This document shows positions 10,309-18,498 of a stretch of 64,000 bases of DNA, in pieces. The notes beneath the pieces are model-generated. The model was not told the DNA's origin. It searched no databases and saw only the letters and a program-made list of their open reading frames with translations. This stretch comes from Rhodopseudomonas palustris (GTDB taxonomy: Bacteria > Pseudomonadota > Alphaproteobacteria > Rhizobiales > Xanthobacteraceae). Location of the stretch: assembly GCF_007005445.1 (NCBI RefSeq), contig NZ_CP041387.1, forward strand, positions 310,001 to 374,000, given 5' to 3'. Position numbers and translations under genes: made by a program. How positions within the stretch are numbered: the stretch's first letter is position 1; each line of letters begins with the position of its first letter.

Positions 10309-10536
10309 TTGCGAGAACTGTTGAGGACCAACGACGCGGTACTGCTTTCGGCGGTGGGGGCGCTGCTCGACGGCGCCGGTATCGACCATCTGGTGCTGGA
10401 CCAGAACATGAGCATTCTGGAAGGCTCCTTGGGCGTGATTCCGCGCCGTTTACTGGTGCCCGACGACGATCTGCCCGCCGCGCGAAGGCTGTTGACCGAC
10501 GCGGGACTGGCCCATGAGCTGCGGTCCGATGGCTGA
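10309..10536 (+). CDS. DUF2007 (putative signal-transducing protein), 75 aa
   Basis: A small soluble protein of the DUF2007 family, sharing the pattern LRTNDAVLLSAVGALLDGAGI, then LVLDQNMSILEGSLGVIPRRLLV and the C-terminal DDDLPAARRLLTDAGL. The start is TTG 10309, preceded by AGGAGAGG at 10297-10304; no ATG is available in frame close by. The stop overlaps the start region of the methyltransferase gene, so the two are co-transcribed and probably translationally coupled. The family often lies beside this methyltransferase in Rhizobiales. Its biochemical role is not established. Confidence 0.85.
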   Translation: MRELLRTNDAVLLSAVGALLDGAGIDHLVLDQNMSILEGSLGVIPRRLLVPDDDLPAARRLLTDAGLAHELRSDG

Positions 10537-11308
10537 AACGGTCGGCGCGGCGGACCGGAGCGTCACCGAAGACGGCTTTCTCGGCGGCCGGCTGCGGCTG
10601 CGGCAACCTGCCGCCGGCCATCGCGCCGGTCACGACGCGATTCTGCTGGCGGCTTCGACCCGGGCGAGGGCAGGCGACCGGGTGGTCGAATTCGGCGCCG
10701 GGGTCGGTACCGCCGGACTGGCGCTGGCGCGCCGGGTCGACGGAATCGCTCCGGTCCTGGTTGAGATCGACTCCACCCTTGTGGCGATCGCCCGAGACAA
10801 CGCCCGCCTCAATGGGCTTGCGGCCGAAGTCGTCTGTCTCGACGTGACCGGCCCCGCCGAGACGTTTGCGGCGGCCGGACTCGGGCCCGACACCGCCGAC
10901 ACGGTGCTGATGAACCCGCCGTTTCATGATGCTGCACGGCATCGCGGCTCGCCCGACCCGTTGCGTCAGGCGGCGCATCTGGCAACCGGGGCGACGCTGG
11001 AGGCGTGGGTGCATGCGGCGCGGCGGCTGCTCAAATCGGGCGGCGCCCTGACGCTGATCTGGCGGGCGGATGGACTGGCCGATGTGCTGGCCGCGCTCGG
11101 CCGAGGCTTCGGTAGCGTGGCGCTTCAGGCGGTGCACGGAAATGCCGGCAAGCCGGCGATCCGCATCCTGGTGCGCGCGATCAAAGGTGGCCGGGCGCCG
11201 CTGGTGATGCTGCCGAGTCTGATGCTCAGCGACACCTCGGGGGAGCCGATCCCGTTGGTGCGGGCGGTGATGGCGGGTGAGCAGATTTTGCCGCTGGCGC
11301 AACGCTGA
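10529..11308 (+). CDS. N6-adenine methyltransferase-like protein (TrmN6/COG4123 family)
   Basis: A Rossmann-fold SAM-dependent methyltransferase. Motif I is VVEFGAGVGTAGLAL, the acidic end of strand beta2 is VEID, and the catalytic motif is NPPF in VLMNPPFHDAARHRG, typical of N6-adenine or N-glutamine methylation. The closest named family is tRNA1(Val) A37 N6-methyltransferase, but family members differ in substrate. Two starts are possible: ATG 10514 and ATG 10529. I prefer 10529 (MAETVGAADRSVTEDGFLGG), which overlaps the DUF2007 stop. About 259 residues. Confidence 0.85.
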   Translation: MAETVGAADRSVTEDGFLGGRLRLRQPAAGHRAGHDAILLAASTRARAGDRVVEFGAGVGTAGLALARRVDGIAPVLVEIDSTLVAIARDNARLNGLAAEVVCLDVTGPAETFAAAGLGPDTADTVLMNPPFHDAARHRGSPDPLRQAAHLATGATLEAWVHAARRLLKSGGALTLIWRADGLADVLAALGRGFGSVALQAVHGNAGKPAIRILVRAIKGGRAPLVMLPSLMLSDTSGEPIPLVRAVMAGEQILPLAQR

Positions 11309-11355
11309 GCGACCTCGCCCGGCAAAAGCTGCGCTGCAGATGCACCTCGAAAGAC

Positions 11356-11457
11356 TTACTGCGGTTGCGGCTCTTTATGATGTTCGGCCGGCGCACTGGT
11401 GAGGTGAACCGCCGTCAAGATCGCCCCGATCAACAACACCAGCAGGTAAATTTTCAT
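11356..11457 (-). CDS. 33-residue single-pass membrane microprotein
   Basis: Frame MKIYLLVLLIGAILTAVHLT followed by SAPAEHHKEPQPQ, stop TAA at 11356-11358. The ATG at 11457 is preceded by GGAGGGACC, an excellent ribosome binding site. One hydrophobic helix covers residues 3-20, with a short polar C-terminal tail rich in His, Glu and Pro. It lies between the methyltransferase and S49 peptidase genes on the other strand. Function unknown; the strong RBS and clean membrane topology argue for a real gene. Confidence 0.65.
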   Translation of the reverse strand: MKIYLLVLLIGAILTAVHLTSAPAEHHKEPQPQ

Positions 11458-11571
11458 CGGTCCCTCCGCTGCGTCGTTGCAGCCTCGTCCCTATATGAAG
11501 CCTGCGTTGCAAAACATGTTCCACATCTACCAGATGGTGATATCCGCGATGGTCGACAATAGGATGAAGCG

Positions 11572-12474
11572 ATGAGCGGGACTGCGGTCAGCGGTCGCAG
11601 CGAGCAGGGCTGGCTCGCCGGTCTCGGTAACTGGATTCCAGAGCGATTCCGCCGGGATATTCCGGTCGTACCGGTGGTCCGGCTATCGGGCACGATCGGC
11701 GCGGTGACGCCGCTGCGTCCAGGGCTGACGCTCGCCGGTGTCGCCAAGCTGCTCGACCGCGCATTCTCCACCCGCAACGCCAAGGCGGTGGCGCTGGCGA
11801 TCAATTCGCCGGGCGGCTCGCCGGTGCAGTCGCGGCTGATCTATTTGCGCATCCGCGCGCTCGCCGCCGAGAAGAAGCTGCCGGTCTACGCCTTCGTCGA
11901 GGACGTCGCCGCGTCCGGCGGCTACATGATCGCCTGTGCGGCCGACGAGATCTATTGCGATCCGTCGTCGATCCTCGGCTCGATCGGCGTGGTCGGCGGC
12001 GGCTTCGGGTTTCAGGAGCTGATCAGGAAGATCGGCGTCGAGCGCCGGCTCTACACCGCCGGCGAGCGCAAGGCGCAGCTCGATCCGTTCCTGCCCGAAG
12101 ACCCGCAGGAGGTCGCCCGGCTGAAGGTGCTGCAGCAGGAGATCCACGCGCTGTTCATCGCGCTGGTCAAGGAAAGCCGCGGCGCCCGGCTGAAAGGCGA
12201 GGAGTCGCAATTGTTCACCGGCGAGTACTGGGCCGGCGCCACCTCGGTGTCGCTCGGCCTCGCCGATTCGATCGGCGACCTGCGTGCAGTGCTGCGCGAG
12301 AAATTCGGCGACAAGGTCCGCACCCCGCTGATCTCGCCGCCGACCGGCCTGCTCGCCAACCTGACGCGCAAATCCGGTGGCGCCGAAGCTGCGCTCGACG
12401 GCGTCGCGGCGCTCCCCGAATCAATGATCTCGGCGCTGGAAACCCGGGCGATCTGGGCCAAATACGGCTTTTGA
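11572..12474 (+). CDS. S49 family serine peptidase (SppA/SohB-like)
   Basis: A protease IV-type peptidase with a Ser-Lys dyad. The nucleophile is Ser115 in AASGGYMIA, and the general base is probably Lys167 in GERKAQLDPF. The oxyanion segment is INSPGGSP at 78-85. At 300 residues it is the short single-domain form. There is no clear cleavable signal peptide or strong N-terminal membrane helix, unlike E. coli SppA and SohB, so its location is uncertain. Such peptidases degrade signal peptides or membrane-derived peptides. Confidence 0.9.
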   Translation: MSGTAVSGRSEQGWLAGLGNWIPERFRRDIPVVPVVRLSGTIGAVTPLRPGLTLAGVAKLLDRAFSTRNAKAVALAINSPGGSPVQSRLIYLRIRALAAEKKLPVYAFVEDVAASGGYMIACAADEIYCDPSSILGSIGVVGGGFGFQELIRKIGVERRLYTAGERKAQLDPFLPEDPQEVARLKVLQQEIHALFIALVKESRGARLKGEESQLFTGEYWAGATSVSLGLADSIGDLRAVLREKFGDKVRTPLISPPTGLLANLTRKSGGAEAALDGVAALPESMISALETRAIWAKYGF

Positions 12475-12591
12475 GAGATGGCTTCGGCGGCGGCGCCGCG
12501 CCATTTGGTCCCGTCAGCGTGAGTTGCGAGTGAACGCCCACTGAGCGAAGATGCAACAGGGGCGTGACGCGACTCAAGGAGAGGTTGGACG

Positions 12592-12780
12592 ATGCCGCCG
12601 CTGCTCGTATTGGCTGGAAGCCTGGTCGGCATCGCCATGGTGCGGTGGGCCTTCCGCACGGCCGGACGCGTCAATCAGGAGCTCGAGGTTGCCCGCGCGA
12701 CGGTGTTGGCCGATGTCGATCGTGCCACGCTGCCGACGCTGCGGCCCGATCCGGTCACCGGCGCCTATCGGCCCGGTTGA
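12592..12780 (+). CDS. Small conserved membrane-anchored protein, 62 aa
   Basis: MPPLLVLAGSLVGIAMVRWAF forms one N-terminal membrane helix, followed by a charged segment (VNQELEVARATVLADVD) and a short LPTLRPDPVTGAYRP tail. AAGGAGAGG lies 8-16 bases before the ATG at 12592. It sits on the same strand as the S49 peptidase and glyQ. I recognise no domain; the good RBS and the membrane helix plus conserved-looking tail support a real gene of unknown function. Confidence 0.7.
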   Translation: MPPLLVLAGSLVGIAMVRWAFRTAGRVNQELEVARATVLADVDRATLPTLRPDPVTGAYRPG

Positions 12781-12865
12781 GGTCTCGGCTGTCGCCGGCC
12801 CGCGACGGCTGCTGACGGATGAGCTGGTGAATTGCAGCGCTGCGCCGCGGAGGCGGCAGCCTGGG

Positions 12866-12881
12866 TTAAGGACGCGTTAAC
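12866..12881. promoter_or_regulatory. CtrA-type box upstream of glyQ
   Basis: TTAA, then seven bases, then TTAAC: an exact match to the alphaproteobacterial CtrA consensus (TTAA-N7-TTAAC), 96 bases before the glyQ ATG. Its function is inferred from sequence only. Confidence 0.45.
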
Positions 12882-12976
12882 CGGCGATTTGGCTTGTTCG
12901 TCGCCTTGATTTGCCGGGGCGCGGCCGATACGGTCCGGCCGCTTTTCCGAAAACCCTTGCGAATCCAAAGCCGATC

Positions 12977-13939
12977 ATGGACCCGACGCCTCCGCACATG
13001 CGCCCGGAACGCTCGTTCCAGGGCCTGATCCTGACGCTGCAGCGCTTCTGGGCCGACCACGGCTGCGTCATCCTGCAGCCCTACGACATGGAAGTCGGCG
13101 CCGGCACCTTCCACCCGGCCACCACGCTGCGGGCGCTCGGTCCGAAGCACTGGAACGCCGCTTACGTGCAACCGTCGCGCCGGCCCAAGGATGGCCGCTA
13201 CGGCGAGAACCCGAACCGGCTGCAGCACTACTATCAGTTCCAGGTGATCCTCAAACCCTCGCCGCCGAACATCCAGGATCTGTATCTGCAATCGCTGGCC
13301 GCGATCGGCGTCGACTCGGGCTTGCACGACATCCGCTTCGTCGAGGACGATTGGGAGAGCCCGACGCTGGGCGCCTGGGGGCTGGGCTGGGAGTGCTGGT
13401 GCGACGGCATGGAAGTCAGCCAGTTCACCTACTTCCAGCAGGTCGCCGGCGTCGAATGCGCGCCGGTCGCCGGCGAACTGACTTATGGACTCGAACGGCT
13501 GGCGATGTACGTCCAGGGTATCGACCGGGTCTACGACCTCAACTTCAACGGCCGCGACGGCGCCGACAAGGTGACCTACGGCGACGTGTTCCTGCAGGCC
13601 GAGAAGGAATACTCGAAGCACAATTTCGAGGTCGCCGACACCGAGATGCTGTTCGAGCAGTTCAAGATGGCCGAGGCCGCCTGCAAGAAATATCTCGATG
13701 CCGGCTGGGTGAGCGACAAACGCGAAGCCCACGCCATGGCGCTGCCGGCCTACGACCAGTGCATCAAGGCCAGCCACGTCTTCAACCTGCTCGACGCCCG
13801 CGGCGTGATCTCCGTCACCGAACGCCAAAGCTACATCCTCCGCGTCCGCGAACTGGCGAAAGCCTGCGGCGAAGCCTGGGTGCATACCGAAGCGGGTGGT
13901 TCTTCACCCTCCCCTGGAGGGGGAGGGTCGCTCGCGTAG
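12977..13939 (+). CDS. glyQ: Glycine--tRNA ligase alpha subunit
   Basis: Catalytic subunit of the bacterial alpha2beta2 glycyl-tRNA synthetase. Family blocks present: [40 protein letters not shown], and [18 protein letters not shown] 12977 ([13 protein letters not shown]) is preferred over an upstream ATG at 12911 whose extra residues are not conserved in the family. The protein is about 320 residues. Its last roughly 15 residues ([14 protein letters not shown]) are encoded by the palindromic repeat that follows, so the original stop has been replaced by repeat sequence. It is separated from glyS by a DUF559 gene and repeats. Confidence 0.95.
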   Translation: MDPTPPHMRPERSFQGLILTLQRFWADHGCVILQPYDMEVGAGTFHPATTLRALGPKHWNAAYVQPSRRPKDGRYGENPNRLQHYYQFQVILKPSPPNIQDLYLQSLAAIGVDSGLHDIRFVEDDWESPTLGAWGLGWECWCDGMEVSQFTYFQQVAGVECAPVAGELTYGLERLAMYVQGIDRVYDLNFNGRDGADKVTYGDVFLQAEKEYSKHNFEVADTEMLFEQFKMAEAACKKYLDAGWVSDKREAHAMALPAYDQCIKASHVFNLLDARGVISVTERQSYILRVRELAKACGEAWVHTEAGGSSPSPGGGGSLA

Positions 13940-14000
13940 CGAGCGGGGTACACGATAACGAGGACGCCTCTGCTCCCCTCCCCCTTGCGGGGAGGGGGCG
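13907..14000. repeat. G/C-tract palindromic repeats between glyQ and the DUF559 gene
   Basis: Three adjacent hairpins: CCCTCCCC/GGGGAGGG around 13907-13927, CGCTCGC-gta-GCGAGCG at 13929-13945, and CCCTCCCC...GGGGAGGG around 13975-13998. The last unit recurs at 14398-14420 and 14540-14562. Confidence 0.8.
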
Positions 14001-14017
14001 GGGGTGAGGGTCCACGG

Positions 14018-14476
14018 ATGCAGACGTCAATGTTTGGATCGCCAGCGATGATCGACGATCGCCAGCGGTACTTCGCGCAGATGATGCGCCAGAATCCGAC
14101 GGACGCCGAGCGCTTGCTGTGGCAGCGCTTGCGGCACGACCTCGTGCTGGCGAACTCGCACTTCCGCCGGCAGGCGGCGATTGGTCCTTTCATCGTCGAC
14201 TTCGCCAGCCGCGGTGCCAAGCTCGTGATCGAACTCGACGGCGGCCAGCACGACGAGCAGCGCGATGCCGATGCGGCGCGCACGCGGCACATCGAAGCGC
14301 TCGGTTATCGCGTGCTACGCTTCTGGAATAACGACGTCCTCGGCAATCTGGATGGTGTTCTCGCCGAGATTCAGTCCGCGTTGCCCCCCACCCCCGACCC
14401 CTCCCCGCAAGGGGGAGGGGAGCCACGACCACGCAAGCCTCGTAAGCCGCGCGGGCGTCGTCGGGAGGCGAACTGA
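14018..14476 (+). CDS. DUF559 (Vsr-like) endonuclease-domain protein
   Basis: A 152-residue protein with the DUF559 core: AQMMRQNPTDAERLLWQRLR, then FRRQAAIGPFIVDFASRGAK, and LVIELDGGQHDEQRDADAAR. The acidic residues of the D-E-x-Q-H pattern resemble the PD-(D/E)XK/Vsr nuclease fold. ATG 14018 is used; 14048 (MIDDRQRYF) is possible. The C-terminal 30 residues (PPTPDPSPQGGGEP and Arg/Lys/Pro-rich tail) are encoded by the same palindromic repeat that flanks the gene on both sides. It splits glyQ from glyS, which are normally adjacent. No nuclease function is proven for most members. Confidence 0.85.
   Translation: MQTSMFGSPAMIDDRQRYFAQMMRQNPTDAERLLWQRLRHDLVLANSHFRRQAAIGPFIVDFASRGAKLVIELDGGQHDEQRDADAARTRHIEALGYRVLRFWNNDVLGNLDGVLAEIQSALPPTPDPSPQGGGEPRPRKPRKPRGRRREAN
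14398..14420. repeat. G/C-tract palindrome inside the DUF559 3' end
   Basis: CCCCTCCCC and GGGGAGGGG arms around GCAAG, in inverse orientation to the copies at about 13975-13998 and 14540-14562; it encodes the SPQGGGE part of the protein tail. Confidence 0.8.
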
Positions 14477-14539
14477 TGAATTCTCTTTGTAGGCTTCGCG
14501 ATGGCGAAGTCAGTCGTTTTCCCAGGCACTGCGCCGTCT

Positions 14540-14562
14540 CCCCTCCCCCTTGCGGGGAGGGG
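14540..14562. repeat. G/C-tract palindrome upstream of glyS
   Basis: Same unit (CCCCTCCCC, then CTTGC, then GGGGAGGGG), between the DUF559 gene and glyS, followed by TCGGGGGTGGGGGT as in the copy before DUF559. Confidence 0.8.
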
Positions 14563-14601
14563 TCGGGGGTGGGGGTGCCGCGCGCACGGAATCAAATCTA
14601 A

Positions 14602-17043
14602 ATGCCCGATCTCCTCCTCGAACTGTTCTCCGAAGAAATCCCGGCGCGGATGCAGGGGAAGGCTGCTGATGATCTGAAGCGGCTGGTCACCGACAAGCTC
14701 GTCGCCGAAGGGCTCGTCTATGAGGGCGCCAAGGCGTTTGCGACGCCGCGGCGGCTGACGCTGACGGTGCATGGCATTCCGGCGCGGCAGCCGGATCTGA
14801 AGGACGAGCGCAAGGGCCCGAAGGTCGGCGCGCCGGATGCCGCGGTGCAGGGCTTTCTGAAGGCCACCGGGCTCGCCTCGCTGGACGAGGCCAAGATCCA
14901 GCGCGATCCGAAGAAGGGCGATTTCTACGTCGCGCTGATCGAGAAGCCGGGCCGGCCGGCGATCGAGGTGATTGCCGAAATCCTGCCCGTCATCGTCCGC
15001 ACCTTCCCGTGGCCGAAGTCGATGCGCTGGGGCGAACGCTCTCGCAAACCCGGTGCGCTGCAATGGGTGCGGCCGCTGCATTCGATCGTCGCCACCTTCG
15101 GGATCGACACCGAAGAGCCCGACGTGGTGCATTTCAACGTCGACGGCATCGAGGCCGGGCAGACCACGCGCGGTCATCGCTTCATGGCGCCCGACGCGTT
15201 CGAGGTGCGACGCTTCGAGGACTACGAAGCCAAGCTGTTCGCCGCCAAGGTCGTGCTCGATTCCGCCCGCCGCAAGGACATCATCCTGGCGGATGCGAAA
15301 ACGCTGGCGCAGGCGCAGAACTACGAACTGGTCGAGGATCAGGGGCTGCTCGACGAAGTCTCCGGCCTGGTCGAGTGGCCGGTGCCGTTGATGGGCTCGT
15401 TCGACAAGGACTTCCTGTCGATCCCGGACGAAGTGATCCGCGCCACCATCCGCGCCAACCAGAAGTGCTTCGTGGTCGCCGATCCCGCGACCGGCAAACT
15501 CGCCAACAAGTTCATCCTGACGGCGAACATCGAAGCCAGCGACGGCGGCGCCGCGATCACCGCCGGCAACGAGCGCGTGATCCGCGCGCGGCTCTCGGAC
15601 GCGAAGTTCTTCTACGAGACCGATCTGAAGACCAAGCTGGAAGACCGGCTGCCGAAGTTCGACCAGATCGTGTTCCACGAAAAGCTCGGCACCCAGGCCG
15701 AGCGCATCGAACGCATCGAACGCCTCGCCGCCGAGATCGCGCCGCTGGTCGGTGCCGATGTCGAAAAGACCAAGCGCGCGGCAAGGCTGTGTAAGGCTGA
15801 TCTACTCACGGAAGTCGTCGGCGAATTCCCCGAGCTGCAGGGCCTGATGGGCAAGTACTACGCGCTCGCCCAGGGCGAAGACGCGTCGGTCGCCGCGGCC
15901 TGCGAGGAGCACTACAAGCCGCAGGGCCCGGCCGATCGCGTGCCGACCGATCCGGTCAGCATCGCGGTGGCGCTGGCCGACAAGCTCGACACGCTGGTCG
16001 GGTTCTGGGCGATCGACGAGAAGCCGACGGGCAGCAAGGACCCGTATGCGCTGCGGCGGGCGGCGTTGGGGGTGATTAGGCTAATTCTGGTGAATTTTGC
16101 TCGTATCAACATGAAAGCGCTGTTGGCGAAGGGCATCGCGAATACACTGCGTTCTTCGGTATCGCTTCGTGAGGCGTATGAGATCTCACGCTTCATCGAG
16201 GAGAATGAAGACAATCGAGAAATTGCCAAGCGCCTCATGAAATTCAGAGGCAGCTTGTTCGCTAATTTGCTTGGTGCCGGCATCTTCGAAGCAGCACTCG
16301 ACCGGTTAGCTGATGCAAACATAAGCGGCAAACGTGCCGATCTGAAAGATTTCATTGGCGGAATGATCCATTTAACAGTCATTTCCGATATTATGCAGAC
16401 TGGCACGAGTCCAGTTATCGAGGATCAAGCGAAATATTCCGCTGACTATCAGAAGACGTATAAAGAAGAGTTGGTTCGGGAATGGAAAGAGTTCGACGGC
16501 CGGGTTGGTCCGGTTGTCCTTGATCTCCTCTCCTTCTTCGCCGATCGCCTCAAAGTCCAACTCCGCGATCAGGGCGCCCGCCACGACCTCGTCGATGCAG
16601 TCTTTGCGCTCGAAGGCCAGGACGACATCCTGATGATCGTCCGCCGCGTCGAGGCGCTGGCGGCGTTTCTCGCCACCGACGACGGCAAGAACCTGCTGGC
16701 CGGTACCAAACGCGCCGCCAACATTCTGCGCATCGAGGAGAAGAAGGACGGCCGCGCCTTCGACGGCGCGCCGGATGCGTCGCTGTATGCACAGGACGAG
16801 GAGAAGGCGCTGGCCGCCGCGATCGACCGCGCCAAAGCCGAGGCCGGCGCGGCCGTCGCCAAGGAAGACTTCGCCGCGGCGATGACCGCGATGGCGGGCC
16901 TGCGTCCGGCGGTCGATGCGTTCTTCGATAAGGTGACGGTCAACGCCGACGACAAGGCCGTCCGCGAAAACCGCCTGAAGCTCCTGAACGAAATCCGCGC
17001 CGCGACTCGGGCGGTGGCGGATTTTTCGAAGATCCAGGACTAA
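14602..17043 (+). CDS. glyS: Glycine--tRNA ligase beta subunit, with an unusual internal segment
   Basis: Beta subunit of glycyl-tRNA synthetase, needed for tRNA binding. It starts in family register at [18 protein letters not shown] and carries HD-like and anticodon-binding regions; the C-terminal blocks [20 protein letters not shown] and [20 protein letters not shown] are intact. At 813 residues it is roughly 70-110 longer than alphaproteobacterial GlyS as I know it. The excess falls at residues about 494-638, where GC content and codon use drop sharply (see the entry at 16072-16515). The reading frame stays open across it, and both flanks are conserved, so a full protein is likely made. 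Confidence 0.93.
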   Translation: MPDLLLELFSEEIPARMQGKAADDLKRLVTDKLVAEGLVYEGAKAFATPRRLTLTVHGIPARQPDLKDERKGPKVGAPDAAVQGFLKATGLASLDEAKIQRDPKKGDFYVALIEKPGRPAIEVIAEILPVIVRTFPWPKSMRWGERSRKPGALQWVRPLHSIVATFGIDTEEPDVVHFNVDGIEAGQTTRGHRFMAPDAFEVRRFEDYEAKLFAAKVVLDSARRKDIILADAKTLAQAQNYELVEDQGLLDEVSGLVEWPVPLMGSFDKDFLSIPDEVIRATIRANQKCFVVADPATGKLANKFILTANIEASDGGAAITAGNERVIRARLSDAKFFYETDLKTKLEDRLPKFDQIVFHEKLGTQAERIERIERLAAEIAPLVGADVEKTKRAARLCKADLLTEVVGEFPELQGLMGKYYALAQGEDASVAAACEEHYKPQGPADRVPTDPVSIAVALADKLDTLVGFWAIDEKPTGSKDPYALRRAALGVIRLILVNFARINMKALLAKGIANTLRSSVSLREAYEISRFIEENEDNREIAKRLMKFRGSLFANLLGAGIFEAALDRLADANISGKRADLKDFIGGMIHLTVISDIMQTGTSPVIEDQAKYSADYQKTYKEELVREWKEFDGRVGPVVLDLLSFFADRLKVQLRDQGARHDLVDAVFALEGQDDILMIVRRVEALAAFLATDDGKNLLAGTKRAANILRIEEKKDGRAFDGAPDASLYAQDEEKALAAAIDRAKAEAGAAVAKEDFAAAMTAMAGLRPAVDAFFDKVTVNADDKAVRENRLKLLNEIRAATRAVADFSKIQD
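16072..16515 (+). other. AT-rich foreign-looking segment inside glyS
   Basis: Between LGVIRLIL and VVLDLLSFF the DNA changes from GC-rich codons to codons such as AAT, ATT, GAA, TTA and CGT, then changes back abruptly. The encoded stretch ([20 protein letters not shown] ... [13 protein letters not shown]) is mainly helical and charged. I do not recognise it. It looks like a transferred or recombined in-frame segment in an essential gene. Confidence 0.65.
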
Positions 17044-17050
17044 CCGCACC

Positions 17051-17230
17051 GTCATTCCGGGGCGCCGCGTAGCGGCGAGCCCGGAATCGCGATGTGGTCG
17101 TGCACGGTACCTGCCAAGCGCATCGCTGCGTCACCCTCTGCGATAGCTGCGAGATTCCGGGTCTGCGTGCTGTCGCACGCATCCCGGAATGACGGTGCTC
17201 TTGGCGAAGCGGAGCGCCCCGGAATGACGG
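17051..17230. repeat. Intergenic repeat family A, compound copy
   Basis: It starts GTCATTCCGGGGCGCCG and contains two inverted ends (CCCGGAATGACGG and CCCCGGAATGACGG near 17191-17230). Related to the copies at 8968-9059 and 25439-25480. Located downstream of glyS. Confidence 0.8.
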
Positions 17231-17299
17231 AGGGGAGGCCGTGTCCTTGAGGCTCCGTCCCCCTCAAAAGCTGCACCGATCAGCAACATCGCGAAACAA

Positions 17300-17315
17300 T
17301 TAACCGGTCGTTAAC
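17300..17315. promoter_or_regulatory. CtrA-type box upstream of the 366-aa protein
   Basis: TTAA-N7-TTAAC, an exact CtrA consensus match, 70 bases before the ATG at 17385; a further TTAACC follows around 17351. Role inferred from sequence only. Confidence 0.45.
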
Positions 17316-17384
17316 CATGTCCTGACAGGTTGGCTCGCGGTAACGGTTCCTTAACCGTCCTCCTCGGCAGCGGGGCGCCATGCC

Positions 17385-18485
17385 ATGACCAGCATCACCA
17401 ACGGCCTGAACAATTACGCGCAATACGGCGCCGCCTATGCGCGGACCGCGGGCGCGCAGACCTCGCTGGCGGGCATTCTGAACGCAACCAGCGACGATGT
17501 GCTGCCTAGCGCCAACAATGCGGCGACCCAGCTCACGCTGTCGGCGGCGGCGCGGGCGCAGCTCGCCGGCGGGTCGGCCAAGGATTACTCCGCGGTGATC
17601 AGCGACAGCCGCGCTGCGATCGACAAGCTCTACAAGGCGGCGAACGTCTCCGCGCCCTACGACGCAAGCGGCAAGCCGACGGTCGACCTGTCGGGGCTCG
17701 ACCGCCGGGCGCTGTTCGCGATCGCCTCCAATGCCGGCGGCCGATTCACCGAGGCCGAGCAGACGCTGGCGGCGACCAACCGGATCGCGCAGTTCAACGC
17801 CGCGCTGTCGCCGGCGACGCAGACCGCAAAGCTGATCGGCGACTACAGCACCGTGTACAAGGCGGCCGCCAGCTATCTCGACGGCGCCTCGAGCGAAGAG
17901 AAGGCGACCGCGATCTGGCAGGCCGAGCGCGCCGCGATCACCAAGGGGCTGGCGGCGACGCAGAGCGATCCGTCGAAGATCCCGGCCGGCATCAGCAACG
18001 ATCCGGTCGCCGCCTATCTGGCGCGCTATCCGTCCGGCAGCGCCACCACGACCCAGGATTTCGGCAGCGTCGCCAAGCAGGCCCGCGCCACGCTCGACGA
18101 TCAGGCCAAGCAGGCGACCGCCGCCGGCAAGCTGCTGGTATACGATCCGGCGCGCAAGACCGGCCAGCAGGCGGATCTGTCGGTGCTCGACAATCGCGCG
18201 CTGTCGGCGATCTCGCTCAACAAGGACGATCTGTTCTCGCAGGAAGAGGTGTTCGCCGCCAAGCGCGAGCTCCACGGCCGCAACCGCGCCAGCATCCTGA
18301 CGGCGCTGAAGCAGAGCCAGACCTCCGGCAACCCGGCGGATTTCAGCCTCGGCCTGCTCAACGCCTATTCGGGGATGAGCGCCGAGGAGCGCACCGCGAC
18401 CAACTGGACCCCGGCGTTCCGCGACAACGCGGTGCAGAGCTACAAGGCGACGACATCGCTGCTGTCGATGCTGAAGCGCGGCTGA
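17385..18485 (+). CDS. Uncharacterised protein with two related halves, 366 aa
   Basis: I recognise no named family. The protein is Ala/Ser/Thr/Gln-rich, lacks a signal peptide and membrane helices, and starts MTSITNGLNNYAQYGAAYAR. Two similar blocks are visible: VDLSGLDRRALFAIASNAGG then RFTEAEQTLAATNR around residues 104-138, and ADLSVLDNRALSAISLNKDD then LFSQEEVFAAKREL around 264-299. Each is followed by a helical stretch and a NAxxxS-type segment, so an internal duplication is likely. The composition is reminiscent of secreted flagellar or surface proteins without N-terminal signals, but that is only an impression. A CtrA-type box lies 70 bases upstream. Confidence 0.75.
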   Translation: MTSITNGLNNYAQYGAAYARTAGAQTSLAGILNATSDDVLPSANNAATQLTLSAAARAQLAGGSAKDYSAVISDSRAAIDKLYKAANVSAPYDASGKPTVDLSGLDRRALFAIASNAGGRFTEAEQTLAATNRIAQFNAALSPATQTAKLIGDYSTVYKAAASYLDGASSEEKATAIWQAERAAITKGLAATQSDPSKIPAGISNDPVAAYLARYPSGSATTTQDFGSVAKQARATLDDQAKQATAAGKLLVYDPARKTGQQADLSVLDNRALSAISLNKDDLFSQEEVFAAKRELHGRNRASILTALKQSQTSGNPADFSLGLLNAYSGMSAEERTATNWTPAFRDNAVQSYKATTSLLSMLKRG

Positions 18486-18498
18486 CGCTCGCCGCCGC

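Noticed and set aside
9065..11302. Long minus-strand frame over the polyprenyl synthase and methyltransferase
   Set aside because: It runs in the wrong frame through the real synthase and antisense to the methyltransferase, and shows no domain.
13907..14562. CRISPR-like array
   Set aside because: The repeats are palindromes at irregular spacing with coding sequence between them, not uniform repeat-spacer units, and no cas genes are present.
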